Shown here in pieces: positions 15,425 through 24,777 of a stretch of DNA of 32,603 nucleotides. The notes under the pieces were generated by a model. That model worked only from the letters and a program-made list of their open reading frames with translations. It searched no databases and was not told where the DNA came from. The translations under genes and the position numbers were made by a program. This DNA is from SKVR01 sp964410015 (GTDB lineage Bacteria; Bacteroidota; Bacteroidia; Bacteroidales; UBA7960), in the NCBI GenBank assembly GCA_964410015.1, contig CAYPFV010000019.1, positions 1-32,603 on the forward strand. Direction: 5' to 3'. Within the stretch, counting starts at the first letter, position 1; every line of letters starts with the position of its first letter.

Positions 15425-15892
15425 ATGGCAAATCTTTTCGGAGAATATGTATGTAAAGTTGACGCTAAAGGTCGGTTTATGTTGCCAACCGGTCTGATCA
15501 GGCAGCTTGCCGGAAAAGATCGTGAACGGTTTGTTGTGAACCGTGGTTTTGAGAAGAATCTGACATTATTTCCTGAAACAGAGTGGCAAAAAATAACCAA
15601 AGAGATCAATGCACTAAACTTATACAATAAAAAGAACAGGGAGTTTGTAAGGTACTTTTACCGTGGTGCATCCGAATTGGTTTGTGATTCATCCAACAGA
15701 CTGCTTCTGCCAAAAACTTTGGTTGAATATGCTTCACTGGAGAAAGAGGTTGTTTTATTTGCTTACGCTAACAGGATTGAAATTTGGTCGAAAGATCTTT
15801 ATGAAAGTGCAATGAGTGCCGAACCTGCCGAATTTTCTGCATTGGCCGAAGAAGTTATGGGACGCATTACCAATAATTTAACTGAAGAATGA
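15425..15892 (+). CDS. mraZ: Transcriptional regulator MraZ
   Basis: A 155-residue MraZ, a double AbrB-like (SpoVT-AbrB) DNA-binding protein that forms a ring and controls the dcw operon. The first conserved DAKGR motif is at residues 13-17, followed by FMLP, and the second repeat has DSSNRLLLP. The ATG at 15425 begins the family-typical MANLFGEYVCKVDAKGR. The upstream extension back to 15221 would read through the operator and is rejected. Its stop overlaps the rsmH start (ATGA), indicating translational coupling. It likely regulates the whole downstream cluster through the three GTGGG repeats. Confidence 0.95.
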   Translation: MANLFGEYVCKVDAKGRFMLPTGLIRQLAGKDRERFVVNRGFEKNLTLFPETEWQKITKEINALNLYNKKNREFVRYFYRGASELVCDSSNRLLLPKTLVEYASLEKEVVLFAYANRIEIWSKDLYESAMSAEPAEFSALAEEVMGRITNNLTEE

Positions 15893-16785
15893 TTTACCAT
15901 CAACCTGTTTTACCCGAAGCTTCTGTTAAAGGATTGAATATTCATCCTGATGGCATATACGTAGATGTTACTTATGGTGGTGGAGGGCATTCTGCCAGGA
16001 TCCTTGAAAAACTTAAAAACGGAAAACTGATCGCTTTTGATCAGGATATAGATGCCGGGCAAAATGTACTTGAAGATGAGCGTCTTATTTTTCTCAATGA
16101 AAACTTCAGACATTTGAAAACAATGCTCAAAATGCTTAAAGCATATCCGGTAGACGGAATATTGGCTGATCTGGGAATATCCTCATGGCAGATCAATAAA
16201 CCCGAAAGAGGCTTTTCCACACGTTTCAATGGGCCGTTGGATATGAGAATGGATAGAAACCAACTACTTACCGCTGCCAGGGTAGTCAATGAGTATGAGC
16301 ACGAAAAACTGATGAATATTTTCAGAAATTATGGCGAAATAAAAAATGCCTACAAGGTGGCAGCCCAAATTATTACTGAAAGAAATAAAAAAGAGATCAA
16401 AACTACAGAAGATTTAAAAAATGCTCTTTTGAGTATTGCACCCAAAATGAAAGAAAATAAATTCTTTGCCCAGGTTTTCCAGGCTCTTCGCATAGAAGTT
16501 AACTGCGAATTGCAGGCCTTACAAGATTTACTTGAGCAAAGTCTTGAAATGTTGAAAATTGGTGGACGTATGGTTTTTATTTCCTATCATTCGCTGGAAG
16601 ACCGATTGGTGAAGAACTTTATGAAAACAGGAAAATTTACCGGTGAGGTTGAAAAAGACCTGTTTGGAAACGATCTTTCACCTGTAAAACCTGTGGGAAA
16701 GTTGATAGTACCTGATCAGAAAGAGGTGCTTGACAACCCTCGCAGCAGAAGTGCTAAACTAAGAATTGCTGAAAAAATTAAATAA
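15889..16785 (+). CDS. rsmH: 16S rRNA (cytosine-1402-N4)-methyltransferase
   Basis: A 298-residue SAM-dependent methyltransferase (RsmH, formerly MraW) that makes N4-methyl-C1402 in 16S rRNA. The N-terminal HQPVLPEAS and the glycine-rich SAM loop GGGGHS (residues 30-35) are diagnostic. ILADLGISSWQ, RGFSTRFNGPLDMRMD and ISYHSLEDRLVKNFM follow in the order expected for the family. The C-terminus ends with the conserved NPRSRSAKLRIAEK. It overlaps mraZ by 4 bp and precedes the ftsL-like gene by 9 bp, the standard dcw arrangement. Confidence 0.97.
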   Translation: MIYHQPVLPEASVKGLNIHPDGIYVDVTYGGGGHSARILEKLKNGKLIAFDQDIDAGQNVLEDERLIFLNENFRHLKTMLKMLKAYPVDGILADLGISSWQINKPERGFSTRFNGPLDMRMDRNQLLTAARVVNEYEHEKLMNIFRNYGEIKNAYKVAAQIITERNKKEIKTTEDLKNALLSIAPKMKENKFFAQVFQALRIEVNCELQALQDLLEQSLEMLKIGGRMVFISYHSLEDRLVKNFMKTGKFTGEVEKDLFGNDLSPVKPVGKLIVPDQKEVLDNPRSRSAKLRIAEKIK

Positions 16786-16794
16786 TACAACAAT

Positions 16795-17220
16795 ATGCCA
16801 CAAAATACATATAAGGAGGTAATCAATAAATCTACTGCTCCCAAAAAGAAAAGTAAACCTTTTTATTTAAAAATTCTGGAGTCGATCTTAAACGGAGATT
16901 TTCTAACAAACAGTAAATCATCCAATTTTTTATCTGTTTTTTTTTTTGTAGGTGGATTATCCGTTTTTTTAATTGCCAATAATTATTATGCCCAGGAAAA
17001 ATTACAAAAAGTTGAATCGTTGAGAAACGATATTACAGAACTCAGAACGATTTATATCTCCAATAAATCAGAACTAATGACTTTGAGTAATCAGTCTTTT
17101 GTGGCGAAAATACTCGATGACAGAGGTTTTGTAGAATCAAATGTTCCTCCTGTTGTGATAACCGATGAAAAAGAAAGAAATCGTTTTTTTTCATTTTTTA
17201 TAAGTCCGGGAAACAGATAA
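16795..17220 (+). CDS. ftsL: FtsL-like cell-division protein
   Basis: A 141-residue bitopic membrane protein. It has a basic cytoplasmic N-terminus (about 35 residues), one transmembrane helix at about residues 43-63, then a short coiled-coil-prone periplasmic region (EKLQKVESLRNDITELRTIY) typical of FtsL/DivIC-class division proteins. Its place between rsmH and ftsI is the usual ftsL slot. The longer N-terminus resembles Bacteroidota FtsL-type proteins. Identification rests on topology and position more than residue identity. It probably bridges the FtsQ/FtsB-type complex to FtsW-FtsI at the septum. Confidence 0.85.
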   Translation: MPQNTYKEVINKSTAPKKKSKPFYLKILESILNGDFLTNSKSSNFLSVFFFVGGLSVFLIANNYYAQEKLQKVESLRNDITELRTIYISNKSELMTLSNQSFVAKILDDRGFVESNVPPVVITDEKERNRFFSFFISPGNR

Positions 17221-17264
17221 CAAATATTTAGATCAATAATTAACAACAATAAAACATTAACAAC

Positions 17265-19373
17265 GTGGATATTAACACTAAAGGCGATATTTTGTGGAGA
17301 ATCTACCTGGTTTATTTTCTTACGGTAGGCTTTGCTGTTGTCATCCTTTTTAAAGTTGTGTATCTTCAGTTTGTAGAAGGCGAAAAGTGGCATGAAATGG
17401 CACGAAATTCAACTATGCGCTATATGGACATTGACGCCGTGAGAGGCGATATTCTTGCTGATGACGGACGATTGCTTGCAACCAGCGTACCCGTATATGA
17501 GATCAGAATGGACCTGGACAGAAGGGTAGTGGACGACCAGGTTTTTTATGCCGGAATAGATTCACTTTCTTATCACTTGTCTATGCTTTTCAAAGATCGT
17601 TCTAAAGCAGAGTATAAAAGAGTTCTTGTAAAAGCAAGGTCTGAACAACAGCGTTATTTTCTGGTCAAACGAAATGTTTCATATAACCAATTGATAAAAC
17701 TTCGCGAGTTTCCGGTTTTTCGATTAGGAAGGTTCAAAGGCGGATTGATCGTTGTAGAAAATAATCGCCGTGAAACACCCTTCAGATCACTGGCACATCG
17801 CACCATAGGATATGAAAGAGAAGGTGTATATGTAGGACTTGAAGGAGCATATCGCAATTATCTAGAGGGTAAAAAGGGGAAAAGACTTATGCAGCGTATT
17901 TCTGGTGGAAACTGGATGCCCCTCAGCGATGAAAATGAAATAAAACCTTTAAATGGAAAAGATATTGTTACTTCTCTCAATATTCATATGCAGGATATTG
18001 TCGAAAATGCACTGAGAAAACAACTCAGTAAATTTAATGCTCAGCATGGTTCTGCTATTGTGATGGAAGTTAATACCGGCAGAATAAAAGCCATTTCAAA
18101 TCTTTCTCGCACTGACCATGGTAGTTATTTAGAAGCTTTTAACTATGCCGTTGGTGAAAGTGCCGAACCGGGTTCAACATTTAAACTGGCAAGCATGATT
18201 GCTGCCCTGGAAGACAAAGTTGTGGACCCCGGGGATTTTATCGATACTAATAAAGGGACCATTCGGTTTGCCGACCGAATCATGAGAGATGCCAAACCAG
18301 GTGGGTTTGGTACCATAAACCTGAAAGAGGCTTTTGCCCTTTCTTCAAATGTTGCCATATCGAAAGTTATTCATAAAGCTTATGGAGAAGAACCACAAAA
18401 GTTTTTAGACCAATTGGATAAAATGGGTCTTTCTCAACCACTTGGAGTCGAGATCAAAGGAGAAGTGAAACCTTATATTCCCAATATCGACGACCCTGAA
18501 TGGTCAAGAGTTACTCTTCCCTGGATGTCTATTGGGTATGGGGTTATGTTTACACCACTGCAAATTTTAACACTCTATAATGCGGTTGCCAACAACGGTG
18601 TGATGATGAAACCCATGTTTGTAGATGAAGTAAGGCAAACTGGTAAAAGCGTGGAAATTTTTAAACCACAGGTGATCAAAAACAGTATTTGTTCCGAACA
18701 AACACTCAGAATCGTACAAGATATGCTTGAAGAGGTTGTTTTAACTGGTACTGGATCTTCTGTCCATTCGGAGGTCTTGCCAATTGCTGGTAAAACAGGC
18801 ACTTCTCAGGTTTCTGACGGAATTGGCTACAGAAGAAAAGATGGCGTGGTATACAGAGCCAGTTTTGCCGGATATTTCCCTGCCAATGATCCTGTATATT
18901 CTATGATAGTTGTTATTCATGATCCAAAAGGATATGTTTATACAGGTAGCCAGGTGGCAGCTCCTGCATTTAAAGAAATTGCACATAAAATCTTTGCAAC
19001 TCAAATTGATCTCCCTCAAACCATAAAGCAGGAAAAAATTTTGGCTTCCTTACCCCTAGTGAATGCCGGCAGCTACCAGGATATCGAAAATATTTACGAT
19101 AAATTTAATGCTACGTTGGTTGTCGGAAAAGATGTAAACACATGGTCTGAAGTTTCTCTCGGGAAAGGAGATACGGTTGTAATTGATTCACGAAACATAG
19201 TCGAAAATCTCGTGCCCAATGTCTATGGAATGGGATTGAAAGATGCTTTGTATCTGCTTGAAAATAATGGTATGAAGGTGCGATTTATTGGTAGAGGAGT
19301 TGTGAAATATCAAAGTATAAAACCTGGTACAAGAATACAAAATGGATCTGTTATTTATTTAGAATTATCGTAA
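17265..19373 (+). CDS. ftsI: Septal penicillin-binding protein (transpeptidase) with C-terminal PASTA domain
   Basis: A 702-residue class B PBP that cross-links septal peptidoglycan. A short cytoplasmic tail is followed by a transmembrane helix (about residues 13-33), the class B dimerisation region (RGDILADDGRLLATS) and the transpeptidase domain. The active-site motifs are STFK with the nucleophile S304, SSN at 360-362, and KTG at 510-512. One PASTA domain closes the protein (about 640-702, VPNVYGMGLKDALYLLENNG). The start is GTG at 17265. It yields MDINTKGDILWRIYLVYF, resembling related FtsI N-termini; no better ATG exists. Gaps are 44 bp after ftsL and 13 bp before murE. Confidence 0.95.
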   Translation: MDINTKGDILWRIYLVYFLTVGFAVVILFKVVYLQFVEGEKWHEMARNSTMRYMDIDAVRGDILADDGRLLATSVPVYEIRMDLDRRVVDDQVFYAGIDSLSYHLSMLFKDRSKAEYKRVLVKARSEQQRYFLVKRNVSYNQLIKLREFPVFRLGRFKGGLIVVENNRRETPFRSLAHRTIGYEREGVYVGLEGAYRNYLEGKKGKRLMQRISGGNWMPLSDENEIKPLNGKDIVTSLNIHMQDIVENALRKQLSKFNAQHGSAIVMEVNTGRIKAISNLSRTDHGSYLEAFNYAVGESAEPGSTFKLASMIAALEDKVVDPGDFIDTNKGTIRFADRIMRDAKPGGFGTINLKEAFALSSNVAISKVIHKAYGEEPQKFLDQLDKMGLSQPLGVEIKGEVKPYIPNIDDPEWSRVTLPWMSIGYGVMFTPLQILTLYNAVANNGVMMKPMFVDEVRQTGKSVEIFKPQVIKNSICSEQTLRIVQDMLEEVVLTGTGSSVHSEVLPIAGKTGTSQVSDGIGYRRKDGVVYRASFAGYFPANDPVYSMIVVIHDPKGYVYTGSQVAAPAFKEIAHKIFATQIDLPQTIKQEKILASLPLVNAGSYQDIENIYDKFNATLVVGKDVNTWSEVSLGKGDTVVIDSRNIVENLVPNVYGMGLKDALYLLENNGMKVRFIGRGVVKYQSIKPGTRIQNGSVIYLELS

Positions 19374-19386
19374 AACCAAAACGAAT

Positions 19387-20838
19387 TTGAAATTACTAAG
19401 TGACATATTATACAAATGCGAGCTGATTCAGATAATCGGATCAACACAGATTGTTGTTAATCAAGTTGCTTTTGATTCGCGCAAAGTGCAAAAGGGGGCT
19501 CTTTTTGTTGCTATGCCCGGAACAGTATCTGATGGACATGCCTATATTGACAGCGCTATTGAGAAAGGTGCCTCAGCTGTTGTGTGTGAAATCATACCCG
19601 ATAATTTATTTAAGAATATTACTTATATACAGGTTCAGGATTCTTCCAAAGCATTAGGAATTATTGCCGCTAATTTTTATGCAAACCCTTCAGAGAATTT
19701 GATTGTAGTGGGCATTACCGGTACAAACGGAAAAACAACCATTGCCAGTTTGCTTCACCAGGTTTTTCAAAACCTGGGTTATGAATGTGGATTACTCTCA
19801 ACCAATGTTGTGAAAATTGGAAACCAGAAATTCTCCGCAACACATACAACGCCCGATGCTGTGACCATCCAACAGTGGTTTCATAAAATGGTATCCCACC
19901 AATGCACCCATTGCTTTATGGAAGTGAGTTCGCATGCCGTTGTGCAAAACCGGATTACCGGAATCAAATTCAAGGGTGCAATATTTACGAATATCACTCA
20001 CGAACATTTGGATTATCATAAGACTTTCCAAAATTACATCAACGCAAAAAAGAAATTTTTCGATCAGTTAGATAAAGGAAGCTTTGCTATTACAAACAAA
20101 GATGATCCAAATGGATTGGTAATGCTTCAAAACACATTGGCACGAAAGTATACCTTTGGTATTAAAACAATGGGGGATTATAATGGAAAAGTGATCGAAA
20201 ATCAGCTTTCAGGGTTGTTTATGGATGTTGATGGCAGAGAAGTCTGGTGCAAACTGGTTGGCGATTTCAATGCTTACAATATTATGGCTATTTATGCAGC
20301 ATGCAGACAACTGGGTTTGGAAAGCGATCAGGCACTTACGGCTATCAGCAACTTAGAACCTGTTCAAGGGCGTTTTCAGTATTTTATCAGCAAAAATAAA
20401 GTAACAGGTATTGTTGATTACGCTCATACTCCCGATGCTCTCGAAAATGTGCTAAAAACAATTCAAAAGCTTAGAACCGGCAATGAGTCTGTTATTACGG
20501 TAGTAGGTTGCGGAGGAAACAGAGACACTTTTAAGCGGCCTCTGATGGCTTCCATAAGTGCCGCATTGAGCGATAAAGTAATACTAACAAGTGATAATCC
20601 ACGGTTTGAAGAACCTGCTGTTATTATTGATGATATGAAAAAGGGTTTGGATTTGTTGTCTGAGAAAAAAACCCTTGTTGTTGAAAATCGTGCAGAGGCT
20701 ATCAAAGTTGCCTGTTCATTATCTTCTGCAGGTGATATTATTCTTGTAGCTGGCAAAGGACACGAAAAGTATCAGGAGATCAAAGGAGTGAAAATGCCTT
20801 TTGATGATTGGTCTGTTTTGAAAAAAAATCTGTCATAA
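19387..20838 (+). CDS. murE: UDP-MurNAc-L-Ala-D-Glu:meso-diaminopimelate ligase
   Basis: A 483-residue Mur ligase adding the third residue of the peptidoglycan stem peptide in the cytoplasm. It shows the N-terminal UDP-binding region with FDSRKVQKGALFVAMPG and the ATP P-loop TGTNGKTT at residues 111-118. The YINAKKKFF segment probably holds the carbamylated Lys. DNPR at 403-406 is the signature for meso-diaminopimelate rather than lysine, so this organism probably has DAP-type peptidoglycan. The start is TTG at 19387, giving MKLLSDILYKCE. No nearby ATG keeps the family N-terminus. Confidence 0.96.
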   Translation: MKLLSDILYKCELIQIIGSTQIVVNQVAFDSRKVQKGALFVAMPGTVSDGHAYIDSAIEKGASAVVCEIIPDNLFKNITYIQVQDSSKALGIIAANFYANPSENLIVVGITGTNGKTTIASLLHQVFQNLGYECGLLSTNVVKIGNQKFSATHTTPDAVTIQQWFHKMVSHQCTHCFMEVSSHAVVQNRITGIKFKGAIFTNITHEHLDYHKTFQNYINAKKKFFDQLDKGSFAITNKDDPNGLVMLQNTLARKYTFGIKTMGDYNGKVIENQLSGLFMDVDGREVWCKLVGDFNAYNIMAIYAACRQLGLESDQALTAISNLEPVQGRFQYFISKNKVTGIVDYAHTPDALENVLKTIQKLRTGNESVITVVGCGGNRDTFKRPLMASISAALSDKVILTSDNPRFEEPAVIIDDMKKGLDLLSEKKTLVVENRAEAIKVACSLSSAGDIILVAGKGHEKYQEIKGVKMPFDDWSVLKKNLS

Positions 20839-20862
20839 CCGGTTTAAATATAAATCTAAGAT

Positions 20863-22119
20863 ATGTTTTATCACATTTTCGAATATGTAAATAATAATTA
20901 CGATCTGCCTGGAGCAGGATTGTTTCAGTACATCTCTTTCAGAGCTGCTATGGCTGTTATTTTCTCTCTGATCATCTCTATGATTTTCGGCAAAACAATT
21001 ATTCAGTATCTGCAAAAAAAACAGGTAGGCGAAATTGTTAGAAATCTTGGATTGGAAGGGCAAATACAAAAACAGGGAACCCCAACAATGGGCGGTATTA
21101 TCATTATAGCCTCCATTGTTATACCTGCTCTTCTTTTTGCCCGCCTTGATAATGTATATGTTATTCTTTTGCTTTTTTCCTCTTTATGGTTGGGTGCTAT
21201 TGGTTTTCTGGATGATTATATCAAAGTTTTCAGAAAAGACAAAAAAGGACTTCATGGCAAATTTAAAATTCTCGGACAGATCGGGCTAGGTATTATTGTG
21301 GGAAGTGTCCTGTATTTTAATGATTCTGTTGTGATCAGAGAACGTATTACACCCGAATACCAGTATATATCTTCCGATGTTTTACTCGGGATAGAAGGAT
21401 TGGAGAATGTTGATGATACCGTTGTGATTCAATCTGCGAAATCAACCAAAACAACAATTCCTTTTTTTAAAGATAATGAATTTGATTATGCTCTTTTGAT
21501 CAGTTGGTTAGGTGATGGATACAGAAACTGGGCTTTTTTGGTCTTCATTCCTATTGTTATATTAATCATTACTGCGGTTTCGAATGGTGCAAACATTACC
21601 GATGGTTTGGATGGTTTGGCCACCGGAACATCCGCAGTGATTGGAATTGCGCTGGGGGCTTTGGCCTATGTTTCGGGTAATGTCATTTTTTCTGATTATC
21701 TCAATATAATGTATATCCCCAATACTGGTGAGATGGTTATCTTCATGGCTGCCTTCGTGGGAGCCTGCGTAGGGTTTTTGTGGTACAATTCCTATCCGGC
21801 ACAGGTTTTTATGGGCGATACCGGGAGTCTTGCCCTGGGCGGCATCATTGCCGTTTTTGCCATTATGATTAGGAAAGAACTGCTCATACCGGTTATGTGT
21901 GGTGTGTTTTTTATTGAAAGCGTTTCTGTGATGGTGCAGGTAGGGTGGTTTAAATATACCAGATGGCGATTCGGAGAAGGACAAAGAATCTTTAAAATGG
22001 CACCGCTTCATCACCATTTTCAACTGAAGGGGTTTCATGAAGCGAAAATTGTACAACGGTTTTTAATCGTGGGAATACTTTTAGCCATTATTTCCATCAT
22101 TACCCTCAAAGTAAGATGA
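20863..22119 (+). CDS. mraY: Phospho-N-acetylmuramoyl-pentapeptide transferase
   Basis: A 418-residue polytopic membrane enzyme that transfers phospho-MurNAc-pentapeptide to undecaprenyl phosphate to make lipid I. Recognisable motifs are GTPTMGGIIII, LDDYIKVFRKDKKGL with the Asp pair at 117-118, NITDGLDGLATG, FMGDTGSLALGG, and the cytoplasmic MAPLHHHFQLKG signature near the C-terminus. It is longer than the 360-residue E. coli enzyme because of an insertion around residues 160-215 between membrane segments, a usual feature in Bacteroidota. Its stop overlaps the murD start (ATGA). Confidence 0.97.
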   Translation: MFYHIFEYVNNNYDLPGAGLFQYISFRAAMAVIFSLIISMIFGKTIIQYLQKKQVGEIVRNLGLEGQIQKQGTPTMGGIIIIASIVIPALLFARLDNVYVILLLFSSLWLGAIGFLDDYIKVFRKDKKGLHGKFKILGQIGLGIIVGSVLYFNDSVVIRERITPEYQYISSDVLLGIEGLENVDDTVVIQSAKSTKTTIPFFKDNEFDYALLISWLGDGYRNWAFLVFIPIVILIITAVSNGANITDGLDGLATGTSAVIGIALGALAYVSGNVIFSDYLNIMYIPNTGEMVIFMAAFVGACVGFLWYNSYPAQVFMGDTGSLALGGIIAVFAIMIRKELLIPVMCGVFFIESVSVMVQVGWFKYTRWRFGEGQRIFKMAPLHHHFQLKGFHEAKIVQRFLIVGILLAIISIITLKVR

Positions 22120-23459
22120 AAAAAAACTGGGATCTGGCAGTTATTGGTGCAGGTGAAAGTGGCACAGGGGCAGCAGTTTTGGCTCATAGCAAAGGATTAA
22201 AGGTATTTGTTTCTGATTTTTCTGAAATCGATCAACAATATAAAAACGTTCTTAACCAATATGGAATCCAATGGGAAGAAGGCAAACATTCTGAAACAGC
22301 TGTTTTGTCCGCTTCCAGAATAGTTAAAAGCCCGGGTATACCACCTTGGACAGGGATAATTAAAAAAGCTATTCAGCGGAAGATACCCGTAATTGATGAA
22401 CTTGAATTGGCTGCTGCTTTTACAGATGCTTTTAAGATTTGCATTACAGGTTCAAATGGTAAAACTACCACAGCATTGCTTACCTATCATATCCTTAAAA
22501 AAGCAGGATTGAATGTAGCATTGGCCGGCAATATCGGAAAAAGTTTTGCCCGGCAGATAGCCGAAAAAGATTATGATTATTATGTGCTTGAGATTTCAAG
22601 CTTTCAACTGGACGGACTAATTGATTTTAAGGCCGATATTGCTGTTCTTCTTAACATTACTCCTGATCACCTGGATCGGTACAATAATCGTTTTGAAGAT
22701 TATGTAAAGTCCAAGTTCAGAATTATCAACAACCAGACAAAGGATGATGCATTTATTTATTGTAAAGATGATAAAAGCATTACAGATCAATTGAAAGATC
22801 AACAGATTAGTTCCAGAATGTATTCATTTACAAAACACTATAATACAAATTCTAATGCTTATTTAAACAGCAATAAAATAATGATTAATATGGATGAAGA
22901 AAGATTTGATATAGATACGTCAGATTTATCACTGACAGGCTTGCACAATGTTTATAATGGTATGGCAGCAACCATTGCCAGCAGATTGATAGATGTCAGA
23001 AAAGAGGTAATTAAACAAAGTCTTGAAGAGTTTGAAAATATTGAACACCGGCTGGAGTTTGTTTCAAAGGTAAGAGGTATTGATTTTATCAATGACAGCA
23101 AAGCTACCAATGTAAATGCAGCATGGTATGCTCTTGAAAGCATGACCAAACCTGTGGTGTGGATTGCAGGCGGTGTGGATAAAGGAAATAATTATGATAT
23201 GTTGAAGGACTTGCTTCGAAGTAAAGTGAAAGCAATTGTTTGCCTGGGTAAGGATAACAGCAAAATAAAAGATAATCTGCAAAACTTTGTTCCAGAATTT
23301 ATTGAAACCAATACTATGGAACATGCAGTTCAAACTGCCTATTTTATAGCTGATAAAGGCGATGTTGTTTTGCTTTCACCTGCATGTGCAAGTTTTGATC
23401 TGTTTGAAAACTATGAAGAAAGAGGCAGAAAATTCAAACAGGCAGTTTATGATCTGTAA
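22116..23459 (+). CDS. murD: UDP-N-acetylmuramoyl-L-alanine:D-glutamate ligase
   Basis: A 447-residue Mur ligase that adds D-glutamate to UDP-MurNAc-L-Ala. The N-terminal Rossmann-like GAGESGTGAAVLA binds the UDP part. The ATP loop is ITGSNGKTTTALLTYH. The LEISSFQLD and NITPDHLDRY segments, the EHRLEFV central motif, INDSKATNVNAAWYAL and LLSPACASFDLFENYEERG are all classic MurD landmarks. Length matches the family. It overlaps mraY by 4 bp and is followed by an unusual 148-bp structured gap before ftsW. Confidence 0.96.
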   Translation: MKKNWDLAVIGAGESGTGAAVLAHSKGLKVFVSDFSEIDQQYKNVLNQYGIQWEEGKHSETAVLSASRIVKSPGIPPWTGIIKKAIQRKIPVIDELELAAAFTDAFKICITGSNGKTTTALLTYHILKKAGLNVALAGNIGKSFARQIAEKDYDYYVLEISSFQLDGLIDFKADIAVLLNITPDHLDRYNNRFEDYVKSKFRIINNQTKDDAFIYCKDDKSITDQLKDQQISSRMYSFTKHYNTNSNAYLNSNKIMINMDEERFDIDTSDLSLTGLHNVYNGMAATIASRLIDVRKEVIKQSLEEFENIEHRLEFVSKVRGIDFINDSKATNVNAAWYALESMTKPVVWIAGGVDKGNNYDMLKDLLRSKVKAIVCLGKDNSKIKDNLQNFVPEFIETNTMEHAVQTAYFIADKGDVVLLSPACASFDLFENYEERGRKFKQAVYDL

Positions 23460-23607
23460 TCAGCCTGTTTTGTGTTGATGATTAAAAATGTAAAAATAAA
23501 AATAAATGTTTTCTTATGAAATCTCCATGTGTTATTACACACAAGAATAATGATATAATAATCAGTAAGATGGAGGTTCCATCATACCTTTAAAAAACAA
23601 TTTTGCT
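23435..23607 (+). promoter_or_regulatory. Structured murD-ftsW intergenic leader (possible attenuator)
   Basis: Three hairpins can be drawn. CAAACAGGC at the end of murD (23435-23443) pairs over 8 bp with GCCTGTTT (23463-23470), followed by a weak T-rich tract. An 8-bp stem with one G-U joins ATCTCCAT (23521-23528) to ATGGAGGT (23570-23577). Small competing hairpins lie inside or beside it: TGTGT-TATT-ACACA (23528-23541) and ATGGA-GGT-TCCAT (23570-23582). The rest of the cluster has almost no intergenic space. A mid-operon terminator/promoter or RNA-level control of ftsW is an inference. Confidence 0.4.
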
Positions 23608-24777
23608 ATGATGAAATTTCTGCTCAGTAAGTTAGATGGCGACAAAATTATTTGGTTTATTGTAGGCATTTTGTCTGTCTTTTCCATATTAGCTGTATAC
23701 AGTTCCACTGGTACTTTGGCATATCGTAACCAGGCTGGAAATACTGAGTATTATCTTATAAAGCATACCACCATTATGGTTTTAGGCTTGTTGCTCATGT
23801 ATCTGGCACATAAAATCAAATATAAATACTATTCAAGATTATCCCAACTTGCCCTATTCGTTGCTATTCCTCTTCTGGTTATCACTCTTGTATCCGGAAC
23901 CAATATCAATGACGCCAGTCGTTGGCTTACTTTACCTGTTATCAATGTCACTTTCCAAAGTTCTGATTTTGCCAAATTAGCACTAATTATATATGTAGCA
24001 CGTATTTTAAGCAAAAAACAAGAAACCATTAAAGATTTTAAATCCTCCTTTTTACCTGTTATTCTACCGGTATTAATTATTTGTGGTTTAATCTTGCCCA
24101 CTAATCTTTCCACTGCCATTATTTTGTTTTCTACCTCAGTGGTGCTTATGTTTATCGGGCGTCTCAGTTTGAAATATATTTCGGTAATGATTCTAACAGG
24201 TGTATTTTTTCTGGGAATATTCCTTGTTATATTGATTAATTCACCCGATACAGGACGACTTTACACATGGAAAAACCGTGTAGAGAATTATGCGGGGAAA
24301 GAAGGTGGAGATACCTACCAGATTGATCAGTCAAAAATTGCCATTGCTACCGGAGGTGTCACAGGTAAACTTCCGGGAAATTCTGTACAACGTAATTTTC
24401 TGCCACAGGCATTTTCTGATTTTATTTTTGCTATTATCATAGAAGAATATGGATTGATTGGCGGTACTTTGATATTGTTGCTTTATTTGATCCTTTTGTT
24501 TCGTGGTGTCCGAATTGCGCATAAAATTCCCGGCACATTTGGTGCTTTGCTTGCAGCGGGCCTTACATTTAGTCTGGTATTTCAGGCTATGATCAATATG
24601 GCTGTAACCGTTGGATTGTTGCCTGTTACGGGTCAGCCTTTGCCTATGATTAGCATGGGTGGCACCTCTCTGTGGTTTACAAGTTTATCCATTGGTATTA
24701 TTTTAAGCGTTAGCAAGCATATTGAAAAGCCGGAGCAGCTGCAAGAAAAGGAAGGAGGTCAGTATGTCCAGGTCTAA
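23608..24777 (+). CDS. ftsW: Septal peptidoglycan polymerase FtsW (SEDS family)
   Basis: A 389-residue SEDS-family membrane glycosyltransferase with about ten transmembrane helices, which polymerises lipid II at the septum together with FtsI. It shows the early ILAVYSSTGTLAY region and the SRWLTLPVINVTFQSSDFAKLALI segment, the SEDS substrate-cavity loop. SDFIFAIIIEEYGLIGG and the C-terminal GLLPVTGQPLPMISMGGTS signature complete the match. Two adjacent ATGs (23608 and 23611) could each start it. Its 3' end overlaps murG by 14 bp, implying coupling. It is the first gene after the structured 148-bp gap. Confidence 0.95.
   Translation: MMKFLLSKLDGDKIIWFIVGILSVFSILAVYSSTGTLAYRNQAGNTEYYLIKHTTIMVLGLLLMYLAHKIKYKYYSRLSQLALFVAIPLLVITLVSGTNINDASRWLTLPVINVTFQSSDFAKLALIIYVARILSKKQETIKDFKSSFLPVILPVLIICGLILPTNLSTAIILFSTSVVLMFIGRLSLKYISVMILTGVFFLGIFLVILINSPDTGRLYTWKNRVENYAGKEGGDTYQIDQSKIAIATGGVTGKLPGNSVQRNFLPQAFSDFIFAIIIEEYGLIGGTLILLLYLILLFRGVRIAHKIPGTFGALLAAGLTFSLVFQAMINMAVTVGLLPVTGQPLPMISMGGTSLWFTSLSIGIILSVSKHIEKPEQLQEKEGGQYVQV
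24752..24759 (+). promoter_or_regulatory. Strong Shine-Dalgarno deciding the murG start
   Basis: AAGGAGGT lies four bases before ATG 24764, inside the last codons of ftsW. Such full anti-16S complementarity is rare in this window, where most starts have no Shine-Dalgarno. It marks the true murG start. Confidence 0.75.

Noticed and set aside
21562..22056. Minus-strand 164-residue frame
   Set aside because: Antisense to mraY. His/Asn-rich composition comes from the complementary membrane-helix codons.
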